Positions 1-11,157 of a stretch of 64,000 bases of DNA are shown here, in pieces. A program made the position numbers and the translations under genes. Source of the DNA: Euborellia annulipes (lineage: Eukaryota; Arthropoda; Insecta; Dermaptera; Anisolabididae); assembly GCA_023213315.1 (NCBI GenBank), contig JAKCPI010002905.1:19619-83618 (forward strand). Reading direction: 5' to 3'. The stretch's first letter is position 1, and each line of letters opens with the position of its first letter. The notes beneath the pieces are model-generated. The model had not been told where the DNA came from and made no database searches. It saw nothing but the letters and a program-made list of their open reading frames with translations.

Positions 1-284
1 TTCAAATTCAAATTAATTCCTAAGGGCAAGTAAATTTATATTATTTCATTTAGAAAACGGATCGATAGGGCAATTAGAAGAACATGGAGAGCAAATTTAA
101 AGGGCCAGGGTCGTGGGAATCGTTTGCAAATTCCTTAGCAAATTAATTCTCTTTTAAGAAATTGGATATTTCACTTCAATATAGTCTATATATGAGAAGG
201 AAATATAAAACAATTTGTTATTAATTATAAATGAAAGAAAAAAAATCTCTTAATGAAAAATAAATCCGCTCGCTATATGCTCAA
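1..284. other. AT-rich sequence, no feature recognised
   Basis: No gene, RNA or recognisable repeat is seen here. Short open frames around 400-640 overlap opposite-strand frames and have no coding character. Confidence 0.5.
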
Positions 285-314
285 GTTTCGAGGACTATAC
301 GTGTCCTTCTTCAG
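285..314 (-). other. Hammerhead-like CTGAAGA-hairpin-GAAA motif
   Basis: On the minus strand the sequence reads CTGAAGA, then AGGAC, a 7-nt loop, GTCCT, a single C, then GAAAC. Directly outside, TCAAG upstream can pair with CTTGA following GAAA. The order (core box, closed hairpin, GAAA) matches the catalytic core layout of hammerhead ribozymes, but one C next to GAAA is unpaired. It is one of about twelve such motifs in the window. Ribozyme activity is inference only. Confidence 0.4.
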
Positions 315-609
315 GACTTGAAATACATAAAAATAAAAAAAATAAAAAGATTTTATCCGTTAGTAGCCTATTTATTTCAGTAATAGTGACGATGCTATTT
401 TGAATCAGGTCATCTTTAGAGATACAAAAATTTGTATTCATCTTTATACAAAGATTATTAACATTATATGGACCCTGTTATGCATTAGTGTGTCAAGCGC
501 CAACTACCGAGTTTTGAGAAAATTAACATTAAAGTTTTTTGTTTTCATTGGATTATATATAATTTTTTTTTTGTCAATTGTGCAAGTAACTTTAAATATA
601 AATTTTGCC

Positions 610-848
610 CAATGGAGGGTAGCTAAACGGGCACAATAAAAAAAAAAAAAAAAAAATTTGGCGCTTGACACACAAAAAATTGCTGGATAATTTTTATTTT
701 TACTATAATTTATATATGGAAAATATATTTTAAATTTTGTGACAGTGTAATATAATAATTTTGTATATTTTACATATAATATTATATGGTTTTCGAATGG
801 GGGGGGGGCGCTAAAAAGGTATTGTGCCCCGGGCTCGCTACGCCACTG
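610..848. mobile_element. hAT-like MITE
   Basis: The right end reads CTCGCTACGCCACTG and the left end is a diverged inverted copy (AATGGAGGGTAGC...GGGCACAATA matching the inverted TATTGTGCCCCGGGC). The interior is AT-rich with no ORF. The same ends and the same ATTCGAAAACCATATA interior occur at 19023-19282, so this is one family. Target duplication is only weakly visible here (about 5 of 8). Confidence 0.6.
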
Positions 849-860
849 CATTTGCTATTC

Positions 861-950
861 AAATGGCTTAAATAAAATCACCGGACTGCCTGGAGTCCGA
901 ACCCGCGACCCTTGGTATACAAGCACGCTAACCTTTACACCAAGCTAGAG
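861..950 (-). repeat. tRNA-derived SINE, family 1 (head fragment)
   Basis: Reverse-oriented copy of the SINE found at 40927 and 55037: GGCTTAAATAAAATCA, CGGACTGCCTGG, then the complement of a pol III B box (GGGTTCGGACTCC) and of the A-box region. Only about the first 90 nt of the family are present. Confidence 0.65.
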
Positions 951-1794
951 AGCTTAAAAGACATTATCCAAGTATTTATTTCATATTTAGTATAATGCGA
1001 ATATATATTGCATTTTTTATAAAATTGAAAACGAATATGACGTTTAAATAGGTCAAAAAAATAAAAAATGAGCTCGCAATTGGATTGTTTGAATTCAGGA
1101 GATCCTGGGTTCCATTCCACACATTGCTACTAACAAAAAATGGCATATTTAATTTTCCTTTTTGATATCAAATAATAGACACTGTTCCTAACCAATTACT
1201 AACAGAGACTTAATTTATGATTTCAACACTTTTAATTTGTGACGAAACAAATTTTTTTTTTAATTTATCCATTTTTAAGAGTACATGTATTTATTTGATG
1301 AATTAACTGTTCGCGTGCTAAACTCAGATAAAATTTTAACATTTTTTTAAGCGCGAGTTAATTATCTAATGGGTATATATTTTAGTAAGTGACAATATTC
1401 GTGATGTAGTCATTGATTGAGATGGCGATTCTCTATTTATTAATCATTTCAAGTGGCCTTTTATTTTATTTTTTTTATTTGATCTATATACCGTACATAG
1501 CACAGTTTAATTATTTCACTAATCGAACTGGTATTTCTAAGTGCTTTTTTCTATCTCTATCATAAATATTAATTTTAGCATTTAAAAAATTAAAATCTAG
1601 TTTTTTTTTACTTTTTTAAATACAATATAGCTAGCTAACTGTTAGTTAATGTTATCAGAATGGAAAGGCGAAAGAGGAATAAAATATGGAAAATTTATAA
1701 TAATATATAAAATAAATAAAATAAAATTTTCTCTATATGCTTATACTTAACTATTAAAAATAATTTTTTGTAAAATGTATAGCTAATTTTGGCT
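951..1794. other. AT-rich intergenic stretch
   Basis: Homopolymers and AT-rich sequence only. No coding frame, RNA gene or clear repeat is recognised. Confidence 0.5.
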
Positions 1795-1822
1795 CTGAAG
1801 AAGGTAGGATATTATGCCGAAA
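1795..1822 (+). other. Degenerate CTGAAGA...GAAA motif
   Basis: CTGAAGA is followed by AGG...GCC and GAAA, the arrangement seen at 9337 and 40573, but the intervening stem is only two or three pairs. Likely a decayed member of the same family. Confidence 0.25.
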
Positions 1823-1862
1823 GAAGACCTGTTTAATTGCGAATACTTGTAAAGGTCTGTAC

Positions 1863-1965
1863 CATCAGGGGTTCGGCGCATGCGTAGTGAGGAAGATCAC
1901 ATGCGCAGTAACAAAAAATAATACGCTTTTCCTTAATGCGCATGCTCCGGATCGCCCTCGGACGC
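1863..1965. repeat. Short inverted-repeat element with GCGCATGCG ends
   Basis: The left part (ATCAGGGGTTCGGCGCATGCG) and the right part (ATGCGCATGC...GGACGCCTGAT) are imperfect inverted copies. The element is GC-rich compared with its surroundings. The GCGCATGCG cores resemble NRF-1-type sites, which may be coincidental. Confidence 0.4.
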
Positions 1966-2153
1966 CTGATCGAACAGATCTTAAAATAAACTCTTGAAAA
2001 ATAACATTTTCTTTACATTTATTAAAAGTAAAAATGACTACTACTTTTTCTTTTTTTTTTAATTCTCTTTATTCTTGGCCTTTTGGCCTTAGCCATTCAG
2101 CTCTGCCTTGAAAACAATATAATTATAAAATTGCAAAAAAGTAAAAATAACTA

Positions 2154-2384
2154 TAGTAGAGTCTTGCTAATCCGGCTGGCCCTATGCCGGATTCTGAAAA
2201 TGCTGGATTATCCGATACATAAAATTTAAACATACTAATTCTGAATGCATATTTATTTCTTGAAAAATCTTTAATCTTAATCTGTTTTCTTAAATTACCC
2301 ATTTATTGCTGCAATATCCCTTTTCAACATGCCGGATTAGCCGGTATGCCGGAGTACAGAGGTCCGGATTAGCAAGACTTGTAT
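2154..2384. mobile_element. pogo/Tigger-like MITE
   Basis: Terminal inverted repeats AGTCTTGCTAATCCGG (left, near 2160) and CCGGATTAGCAAGACT (right, near 2379), with further GGATTATCCG-type subterminal repeats. The 'gtctygctaatccg' terminus is typical of pogo/Tigger elements. No transposase ORF is present, so this is non-autonomous. Confidence 0.6.
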
Positions 2385-2514
2385 TTTCAGTGAAAAAATT
2401 TTATTTCAAAATCTTAAATTTATAAAAATATATTTAATGTACGATAGAAATGAACGTCTAATAAATACTGCATCATTTATTGTCTTGTACATGTTTAATA
2501 TAAATAAGATAGAG

Positions 2515-2935
2515 AAGTGGAGGGGGAATGTCTCTGCTAGTCTCGGGGATTAAACACAAGAAGATTGCAAAGGGCTCCGGAGGAAGGGGAAGGGCAAGGG
2601 GGGGGACGTATTAACATATCGCGTGCAGGGCAACTGGCCGGGGGCCAAGCCCTCAACTCCTTGGACGTTTAATCAGCTAAAGGCCGCCGCCGCCTTCGCC
2701 TTGCAATCCCCCCTTTCAACCCCCAGGCCCCCGTCTTGATTAGATTGCTACATTAACCTCGGGGTTAATTAATTTAGTTAGACGCTCCAAGATCGCACCT
2801 TTTATTAATTAAAATATGCCTACACACTCAGTGATGCCTTCGCCACCCCCCAGTGCTTGCTTCTCCTTAACTCTGCACCGCCGCCATTTGTTTAATTAAA
2901 TATTGATTGGACACTTGGCAAGTTACTATGTATAT
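2515..2935. other. GC-rich single-copy island, candidate regulatory element
   Basis: A sharp rise in GC in otherwise ~30% GC sequence, with no match elsewhere in the window. It contains GCCGCCGCCGCC and several homeodomain-type cores (TTAATTAATT near 2765, ATTAATTAAA near 2803, TTTAATTAAAT near 2890). Frames are short: the longest starts at an ATG near 2529 and stops after about 50 codons. I favour a conserved non-coding element, but a small exon cannot be excluded. Confidence 0.35.
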
Positions 2936-3051
2936 ATGGATGGGGCTAGAGAAAGAGAGGGGGAGAATAGAAGAGGAAACATTAGAAATTAACGTCTTAA
3001 AAAAAAAGCTTTTTTTGAATACATATTAATATAAGCCTACGGGATATCCAT

Positions 3052-3760
3052 TTTTACTTTCTCTTACCTATATATTCTTATATGTTAATATATAGAGAAA
3101 GTATTGGATTCATGTCAAAAATTTGATGGAAATACACGTTTTGAGAGGCTATGAGTCCTTAAAAGTGGATCCGGCAAAATGGTATGTCAGAGTGTGTGTG
3201 TGTCTGTTTGTGACCAAAATAAAGTATGAAGGAAATTAGCTACGATGTTGAAATTTTATATTTAAGCTAGATACTCTCCTGAGGATTGAAAATATACTTT
3301 TAATCAAAATCGGCCAAAAAGTACTAGTACTTTACAGATGTAGTGCTTCCAGTTTTTTTTTTCTAAAAATTCCGCTCTAACGATTTTGGTTAAAATTCAT
3401 AATTTAATTATTTTTTAGTTCCTGTTTAAAATGTGGATTCTCGTTTTGTCCTTGAAATATTTTGAAGATCACTTTACTCTTGTACTTCATAGAAAAGATA
3501 AGAGAAATGGTTGCCATGGTAACTAAATATAAATCTTTTCCCTTGTTTATCAATTTTACATCTTGAATTTTTCAGGGGGCGGGGGGGGGGGCGGGGGGGG
3601 GGGGGGGAAAAAAAATCTAATCTAGGGCCTAAGCTTACTGTCGGTAACTAAATAAAAAATCAACACAAAAAATCTGGTGTGACAAGCACAGAACACAACT
3701 CGTAATTACCGAAGGTAAGAGAAAGTTGTGTGCTCTGCGACCGGTCACACCAGATTTTTA
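3052..3760 (+). mobile_element. HP-family element (hairpin-ended, non-autonomous), near full length
   Basis: Starts with the CTTTCTCTTACC/GAGAAAG palindrome and ends with the AATCTGGTGTGAC...GTCACACCAGATT hairpin. The internal block AGTACTAGTACTTTACAGATG is shared with other copies. An RFX X-box sequence GTTGCCATGGTAAC lies at 3510-3523. A G-run at 3576-3607 has expanded inside the copy. There is no transposase ORF. Flanking TTTTTA on both sides is compatible with a short AT-rich target duplication. Confidence 0.75.
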
Positions 3761-4519
3761 GTATCTAGTATTGTATAGTTAGTAGATATGAACTTTTTAT
3801 TGTGATTTTAATTTAGATATAATCTGATCTTCTTTATATCAAATAGGATTTAAATTCCCTAATTGTATTCTCAGGTATATTATGAATATTAATTAAATAA
3901 AGCTCATGATATCTGAATAGTTCTCTGATAGTTGAGACGAGAAGTTTCAAATTATATCATGAAACATTATATTATTTTGATATTACAAAACAGTTTTTAT
4001 TTTTATTTTTTACTATATAAACGTACAGTATATGTATGAGGTTAGCTTTTGGAGAGGTCACTTGAAATTGGTAAAATTTTGTTTTAATTGACGAAAAAGA
4101 TCTTTTTTCTTTTATCAAAATCAAAATTTTTAACTAAATGTTATGCTGAGTTGATTATTGGATGGGGAAATAAAATTTGAAATTTTATTACCCGTCTTTA
4201 TCTGTTCAACTAACTTATTTGGTAAATTTCGTATTTTTACTAATTAAAAAAAAAGCAATTTATGGAGTATTTTGGAATTTTTGCTCGAGTTCTTTTAGAA
4301 CGGTCTAATGTTTAAATCTTACATCTGGCCTTGTAGAAAAACTCTGAAGCGATATATATTTCATACAGGCCTATAGGGTAAGAGAAAGTAAAAATTCATT
4401 AATAAGTTGGTTGGGTTACATTCCAGGATCCGAATAGAATTAATTTAAGCACCTAATCCAATAGTTTTTATAAAACCTTGATCGTATTTCATTTTAAAGT
4501 CATTTCGGCTACTGAGACG

Positions 4520-4710
4520 ATTAGAGGAATTTTTAATTATAGACCACATTTTTGTATTAAATATTTATTAAAAACAGTTGTAGCAAGTGCAAGTGCACAG
4601 TATTTGATAACGGCTGCAGAATAAGCAGTCGAAACGTTGTACAGTATTTATAATATTTTTAATAAATATTTATTACAAAAATGTGGTCTATAATTAAAAA
4701 TTCCTCTAAT
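4520..4710. repeat. Foldback inverted repeat
   Basis: Left arm from 4520 (ATTAGAGGAATTTTTAATTA...) is repeated inverted up to 4710, arms of about 55 nt with few mismatches. The loop carries GGCTGCAGAATAAGCAGTCGAAACGTTGTAC (split here as CTGCAGA, GCAGTC, GAAACGTTG), a diverged version of the CTGAWGA/GAAAC motif. Confidence 0.7.
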
Positions 4711-4782
4711 AATAATATTTCAAACCACAAAAGCTTTAATAAACGCATTGCGAGACCATTAGACTTTATGAATTTATATTAA

Positions 4783-5035
4783 ACTAGCCGCGCCGCCCGC
4801 CTTCGGCAGAATACATATATTTTTCTTTATACATTTCCTCTGGAAGAAATCGTAACTTTAGCAATTAATAGCTCAAAAAGTTATAGGAATTTCGGAAGGA
4901 AAATAATTTTCCTGTAATCCCTAGAAGGTCCTCTTCAAACATAAAAAAATTTGGTTTCGAAATTTCAAAGGGAAGTTGCCTAAATAGAGCGTGACAGAGA
5001 GACAGACAGACAGACGGACATTAGCGAATTATATA
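4783..5035 (+). repeat. Dispersed repeat ending in ACAGACAGACGGAC
   Basis: Starts with CTAGCCGCGCCGCCCGCC and ends GACAGACAGACAGACGGACA followed by TTAGCGAATTATATA. This terminus is a frequent form of interspersed repeat in arthropods. No coding frame is present. The family is not identified. Confidence 0.4.
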
Positions 5036-6616
5036 AATAAATTCTTTAAATCTATTATTTCGATGGATTCCGGCGAACGTTTAATGGTTTTGTTTTTCGG
5101 CGACCATTTATTCCGATTTTCAGCACCGCTTGACGTTACTTAACAACATTTATCTTGGTAGTTATCATTCTTGCCAAAATTTTGTATATTTTAACGAAAA
5201 TATTAATCATAGAGACTATTAACAGAAATATTTTTTTTTTCTATTTCTTTTGATCAGTTCATATTTATTTTGTAAATAAAAAAATCCCCTCCCTTAAAAA
5301 AAAAAAAGTTTAATCAGTGAGTTTAAGTTTTCTATAAGCGATTACGTCGAATCGATTTCTGTCCAGTAACAGCAGCAGCAGCAATAGGAGGAGAAGTAAA
5401 TGGCGGGATTAATTTAATTTGATGGCCAATATGTGTCTGTGTATATGTTTATATATATATATATACAGTATATCCCGGGCGAGTATTGTGTTTGATCGGC
5501 TAATTGATTCGCCTGCCTCTCTTGGAATTGATTCAAAGTGTTCCATATCATCATCAATGACTCTCTGATAGGAAATATTACACCGACTTTTAGAATCCAT
5601 CCCCCTCTTAAAAAAAAAGCCTGTTTATGTAATAGACATCAAAGCTTAAGTGATATAAGAAGCCAATTTATCCTCTCTCTATAGCGCGGATCAACAAATT
5701 TTGTTGACATTTCTGTTATATATATTTCGAACTTTGATTGATGTTCCAATTCATATACAATATCGAAATCTTTTTTTTTTTTTTTTGATCATTAAATAAA
5801 ACTCCGCTTTTAAAAATTCTTTGAATAAAAGACTTAAAAAAAGGAATATATACGTATATTTTTTTTACTTTTCAAAACAGGTATAAAATACTATATTTAG
5901 ATGGCAGTCGAAATATTTTTTTTTTTTTTTTTCAAACTAAGATAATATTGGGAAAATATTTTCTCGATCATATTTATTTTTTAATCTCAGTGACATGGTT
6001 AATTAAAATATGTTATTGGAAAATAAAAACAAGAACATGTAGCTTATTATTTTGGCTTGTTTTCAAAATAAATATTTATTAAAAAAAAAAAAAAATGTTT
6101 ATGTAGACTAGAGATAAATATATTCGAATATTCGTGAAAATGAAGATAATTAATAAAAAAAAAAAAATGTAGAGAGAAGAGATTAAAAAAAAGGCTAGCA
6201 TAAAAGAGAGAAGAAATGACAGAATTAAAAACGGACCAACAACGACAAAAAAATTTGGTATGACATCACACAACGCAACTTTTGAAAATATTATGAACGT
6301 AAAAAATCTAACTCTCCGATTTTTTTTTTTTTATCTTTATGTTTTAGGTCATAAGAAATATTTTCATGTGTGTTTGGTTTTTATTTGGTTTGAACCACTT
6401 AACGGATTAGAATTAAACTCAGCAGACCTTAGTGATTGTAAGAAAAAAAATGTTTTCTTTCTTTTTAAAAGCGGGAAAGTTGTGCAACTTATTTTCCTAT
6501 TTTTTATTTTAAATCTCTATATATACATACATCAAGTCACTGAGATAGGTGTGTATGTTCAGGACATGTGAACGAAGAAAACATATGGTCATAATGAAAA
6601 ATTAGATTTCAGTCTA
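5036..6616. other. AT-rich stretch without recognised features
   Basis: Mostly poly-A/T tracts, AT dinucleotide runs and a short CAG tract near 5372. Open frames around 6080-6570 are dominated by Phe/Ile/Lys from homopolymers and look spurious. Confidence 0.5.
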
Positions 6617-6665
6617 TTACTTTCTCTTACCCTATATATGAAATATATAGAGAGAGAAAGTATTT
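6617..6665 (+). mobile_element. HP-family 5' palindrome only
   Basis: TTACTTTCTCTTACC...GAGAGAAAGTA palindrome identical in plan to the left end of the HP element, but the following sequence does not match the family. A GGTAAAAGAAAGTA at 6779 could be a second decayed end. Confidence 0.5.
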
Positions 6666-6803
6666 TTATTTCTTTTGAGTGGGTGGGGGGTGCTCGACCA
6701 CCCCTGGAATGAACTCATAAAGAGGGGAGGAAATAATTCAGTATGATGGATTCAAAATTTTGATCTTCAATAAATAAAGGTAAAAGAAAGTATAGTTGAA
6801 TAG

Positions 6804-6942
6804 TTGAGAGAGAAAACGCTATATTTTCAGCAATTTTTTATTAGTTTGCAAGGCAACAATTCCAATTGGAATTAATTCCAATTGGAATTATTGCCTTGGA
6901 AACTAATAAAAAATTGCTGAAAATATAGCGTTTCTCTCTCAA
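6804..6942. repeat. Near-perfect 69-bp-arm palindrome (foldback)
   Basis: Arms of about 69 nt are inverted copies differing at about three positions, meeting at a central AATTCCAATTGGAATT pair with essentially no spacer. No ORF. It behaves like a very recent foldback insertion. Confidence 0.8.
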
Positions 6943-7232
6943 ATAAACCAACTTCAGCAACACCACTTAAGGAGAATAGATGAATATTACTTACAATCTT
7001 GTCCTCAGGTTGAAATGTAAGTTTTCTTGTGCCCAGACTGAGAGCCCGCTCTCAAAAACCAAGATGGGACACATCGTCCGACTCCTAAAAAAAAAAAAAA
7101 ATCAGATAAAATTTCTCTTAATAGTCACCTATTTATTTATTTTTATTTAACTACCAAAAATGGAGGTGCTAGCTAGAGGACAAGGTACAAAATTATACAA
7201 ATAAAAAATTAATTCTCATTCTACAATCACTC

Positions 7233-7562
7233 TAACGCACACCAATTGAGCAAAAATGTTTTCGGACAAAACGTTTTTGACTAATTATGCTTAAAACTGT
7301 TTTTTCAATGCTTTTCTATGGGTCAATGCCCGAGGAGGCCAAACACAATTGAGCATCATTGAACAAAATGTTTTGCCATTGAGCAAAAAATGCCAACGCA
7401 CACGGATTAGATAAAAACGCTCAATGACAAAACATTTTGTCCAAAAAACATTGAATGGCAAAACATTTTGGCTAATCGATGTGAGTTAGCTTTGAGAAAA
7501 ACGGTTTGCTCTTGGACAAAACGTTTTGTCCAAGAGCGTTTTGCTCAATTAGTGTGCATTAA
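7233..7562. mobile_element. MITE with CACAC-type inverted ends
   Basis: Left end TAACGCACACCAATTGAGCA and right end TGCTCAATTAGTGTGCATTA are inverted repeats. The interior holds many copies of CAAAACRTTTTG and a perfect palindrome centred near 7522 (GCTCTTGGACAAAACG and its inverse). No transposase. Superfamily not identified. Confidence 0.6.
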
Positions 7563-8087
7563 AGCCTATTTGTGCCTTTTTAAAAAAAAAATTTTTTATC
7601 TCTTTGTTATGGGGGTTGGGAAAAAATTTTTAATAAAAAAAAAAAATTGGGTCCATTTTTAAGAAATGAAGGGAGGATATTTTGTTTGAGATTATATTTT
7701 GGACTACTTTTGGTTGTGGTTGCATATTCTAAAGGCGCTCACTTTAATTTTAATAAAATTAAATTAACATATTCTATAAATATGAATTTAAAGTAGACTA
7801 TTATAAATAAGAAGAAAGTAAATTTGAATATTTTGGTTCTTAAAAATCCTTTACTTGACGGTTAGCTTAAAATTAAATTGCAAAATTATTTATCATTAAT
7901 ATATATAATAATTACGTTAGACATTCAAAGAATGTTGAGGAATGTCCAAGGGAAGTAAATTATAATTTTTAATGAAAAGCTGAACTTAAGAATTGACTGT
8001 TCTTTTTTTTGTCATGAATATTGTAACATTACAAAAATACGTAGCTTGAGAGTGTTTCAATATTTCATAACTTTTCTTTTTAATCAT
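7563..8087. other. AT-rich stretch without recognised features
   Basis: No gene or clear repeat seen. Confidence 0.4.
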
Positions 8088-8190
8088 CTTTTCGGCATAT
8101 TAACCCCTATTTTGTTTAAACGATACTTATTAATTACCATATATATTGAGGTCCAGGCATATTTGGCATCCAAATCCATTTAAATAAGTA
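8088..8190 (-). repeat. Decayed SINE family 1 tail
   Basis: TCTTTTCGGCATATTAACC...GAGGTCCAGGCAT...CATTTAAATAAG follows the order of the family-1 SINE tail on the minus strand but is strongly diverged. Confidence 0.4.
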
Positions 8191-8339
8191 TTAATATTTA
8201 CTTAAAATCCGCCTTTTGAAGATCTTCATGATCGAGAATTGAGGGCAGGCAACAAAAGCTAACGCGGTCAGTCATTTACGGCTAACTTAAAATACTAAAA
8301 GAAAATTTTAACAAGAGCTATAAAAAAAAATTATATTAA

Positions 8340-8620
8340 AAGACTGAGATTAGATAACAGTATCTTGTTGCAACCAAACCAAACCAAAGTGACTAAACAG
8401 ACAACCACAAAGGCAATAGTAGTAGTGGACGCATTGCATAGGGCATCATTAAAAATGTACATGCAGGGTGTGCAAACGGGCTCAAGGTCCATTCGCAATG
8501 TTACAACCAACCTAATGGGATTGGTTCCCGTGGATTTGACGCCATTAATAATGTCCAAGGGTTTCAGGAGAAGGGGATGGGGTGCGAAGAACCGGCCATC
8601 CGCTTTTAGTTAAATTACCC
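8340..8620. other. Single-copy island, candidate non-coding regulatory sequence
   Basis: About 280 nt of higher-complexity, non-repeat sequence open in frames on both strands (plus 8365-8613, minus 8331-8558). Neither frame shows a recognisable domain or convincing splice sites. The double openness argues against using frame length as evidence of coding. Confidence 0.25.
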
Positions 8621-9048
8621 ACCGTGTTTGTATCTATACAGGGTTACTATGTATATGTAGAAAAAGGAAAAACAGATTTCAGATCTGCTTGATATCAATA
8701 AACAAATGGATGGCTCGAGTTGCGTTGCTTGGATATATACTCTGAGTGGAGAACGATTTATTGCATTTTACATTACCTAAAAAATCTTTTTATAAAATTA
8801 CTTTCTTTTTTCAAGTATTACCTTTTTATTAAAAAAATATTGATTGAATTTTTTTGATAAGTTATAAAATTTTATCTTTTGATATTAGTGAGAAAAAGGC
8901 ACGGTCCTAAGAGGGGTGGGGTTATAGAGGCTAAGCCCCCCCCCCCCAACCCTTACACTGAATTCTTACTCAATAATATTATTTTTTATTTTAACATTAA
9001 TTGGCAGAGATGCTTTACCACATGATTTGATTTGTTAATTTAGCACCG

Positions 9049-9280
9049 CTCTATGGGCGTAACTAGGAGGGTGTCAGGGGGGTCTGCCCCTCTTAGGGGA
9101 ACACACACCCCTCCGCGAAATTCTGAAAAAAAAACTATAAATAAATATTAGAGAATAACATGATGTTAAATTTATAAATACTGTTAGAAATTATAAAAAA
9201 AAATTGTATATTCTTTAAAATGTATTCACTTGGAAGGAAGACACCCCCGACCACGAAAAGGTTTTCTGACTACGGCCCTG
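9049..9280. mobile_element. hAT-like MITE, CAGGGCCGTAGTCAG family
   Basis: Right end CTGACTACGGCCCTG matches the end of the element at 35832-36032; left end CTATGGGCGTAACTAGG is a diverged inverted copy. The interior shares GTTAGAAATTATAAAAAA with that copy. No ORF. Confidence 0.65.
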
Positions 9281-9336
9281 TCTATCTACATTCTGAACAG
9301 CTGCAAGAAACTTTGTGGCTGCATCTAAATTAAAAC

Positions 9337-9375
9337 CTGAAGAAGACCAATGAATTAGTAGCCGAAACGTTGTAT
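9337..9375 (+). other. CTGAAGA...GAAACGTTGTA hammerhead-like motif
   Basis: CTGAAGA, a degraded stem (GACC...GCC), then GAAACGTTGTA. In a type I hammerhead with a minimal helix III, GAAAC-GTT-GTA would give A-U and C-G pairs and cleavage after GUA. The upstream/downstream helix I is not evident here. The copy at 40573 shares the same core and GTTGTATC. Confidence 0.35.
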
Positions 9376-9716
9376 CTTATCCAAATAAACTACTGCGAAA
9401 TCACGACGAAAAAAATTTGATATATCTACACTGGGATTTTGCTGTTAAAGCATCATCAGGTCCGCGTTATTTTTTGCAATGAGTTTTTTTTTTTTTAATA
9501 TTTAAACGACTCTCCTATCTTAAAATGAATGCTTCTTATAAAGCCGTAAAGGTAAAAATCAACCACACAAAAAAATAAAGCGAATCTGAGGATACTCTTT
9601 ATATATACCGTAAACCGATCGTCCACACTATATAATATATTCTATATATATAGGTATATTATATACCTTCCTTTATTTCTAATCAATTTTCCTCTATCTA
9701 TCAAGACAAAAAGCAA

Positions 9717-10010
9717 GGCCCTCGGGCTTGGTGTAGAGATTTGCGTTTTTGGAGCCTTGTATGCCTAGGGTTTAAGGCTTTAAAATGTATTCACTTGGAA
9801 GGAAAACACTCCCGACCACGAAAAAGTTCGGGGTCGGATTCCAGGAAGTCCGATGATTTTAGTTAAGCCATTTGGATACCTGGACCTCAAATATATATAT
9901 ATATGAATTAATCAACTATTATCGTCAAAGTCTTATTTGGCCTAAGTTACCGAAAATACTGTGTATGTGTGTGTGAGTGTGAATGAGAAATAAGTGAGTG
10001 TTTAAAATAA
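9717..10010 (+). repeat. tRNA-derived SINE family 1 with a 48-bp foreign patch
   Basis: CCCTCGGGCTTGGTGTAG (A-box region), GTTCGGGGTCGGATTCCAGG (B-box region), the GCCATTTGGATACC block and the AAAGTCTTATTTGGCCTAAG tail are present in order, ending in TG-rich sequence. At 9778-9825, between the boxes, is a near-identical copy of 9213-9260 from the hAT-like MITE 500 bp upstream, which is not part of the SINE elsewhere. Confidence 0.7.
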
Positions 10011-10199
10011 AAATAAAAGGCAACAAACAAATAGAGACCTAGTACAACAATAATATTAACGAATTATGAATTAGGTCTACCTAATCTATATAAAACAACA
10101 AAAGATTGTGAAGCGTTGTCCAAACCTAAATCAAATTTCTCTTATCATATAAACTATAAAACGAAATAGTGGCTCTAATTTGACACCAAATATCAATGT

Positions 10200-10520
10200 G
10201 TACATTAGAAATTAGTGGCCAGGGATCATCCAATTGAATCCCCGGTCTTGTCCTCTGGATCCAGCCAGCCTCTCTCTCTCCCTCTCAGTGTACTGAACAG
10301 AGTACACTGAAAGCAAACACTTGCAGTAATTAGTGTTTCGCGCGGCGCGCAGCAAATATTTGCGCCGATTGATCGACGTTAATTATTCGACCATTGTAGC
10401 CCCCGAAAGCCACCCCCATCGGCTCCCCCTCTCGCTAATTGGATAATTACGCTAATTACATGGAACAAGACGCGCCCTATTGGCATGCAGGAAAACCAAA
10501 CGTCCCCTTCCTCCCCACCC
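10200..10520. other. GC-rich single-copy island, candidate enhancer/CNE
   Basis: Non-repeat sequence rich in homeodomain-type sites (GTAATTAGTG, GTTAATTATT, GCTAATTGGATAATTACG, CTAATTACATGG), with a GCGCGGCGCGC core and a perfect 10-bp hairpin at 10285-10310. No frame stays open with splice signals. The motif density suggests a developmental regulatory element; conservation was not tested. Confidence 0.4.
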
Positions 10521-11157
10521 CTCAATTTGCATGAAACAAAATCTTAAAATAGCTTTCTAATCAATTTTCATACTCAAAATCGATTAGTTTGAAATTTGAT
10601 AAGAAAATGAAATTGTTGAGTCATTTTTTTTTTTTTTTTAATTACGATAATTCTTAATGGTTGGAACATAAAAATTTATCGTTGCAAATTATCATACACA
10701 CGCCACACACAAATACATGTTTAAATGAATAAATAAATACTTAAGTTTATAGTCTACTTAAAAGAAATGAAGATGAAATTTAAATTTTAATAGTCAGTTT
10801 GTTTTTTGATTTTTTTTTTTTAATTTAAATTTAACTTAATTTATCCGAGTTATAAACTTGGAAATCTAGTACGGTACTAACTATCCATAAATGAAAATGA
10901 TGATAGCGATGTTTTGATTAAAGTACTTTTCAAATACCTGGTGATTATTTGTATTTTAATACTAAATTAGATGTAATTAAAATTGAATTAGAATTCTAAC
11001 GCGTCATTGTTTTCTGTTTCGAGTTCATCAATAATCATTATTCATTTAATTAAATTTATTATTAAATCCATGTCGGAAAATTTGTTGTCAATAATTTCAA
11101 AAGCCACCCTGAAGAAAAATATAAAATTTCCATAGATCCGATTTTATTGATAATTTT

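Noticed and set aside
504..851. 115-codon minus frame
   Set aside because: Lies largely within the hAT-like MITE 610-848 and homopolymers.
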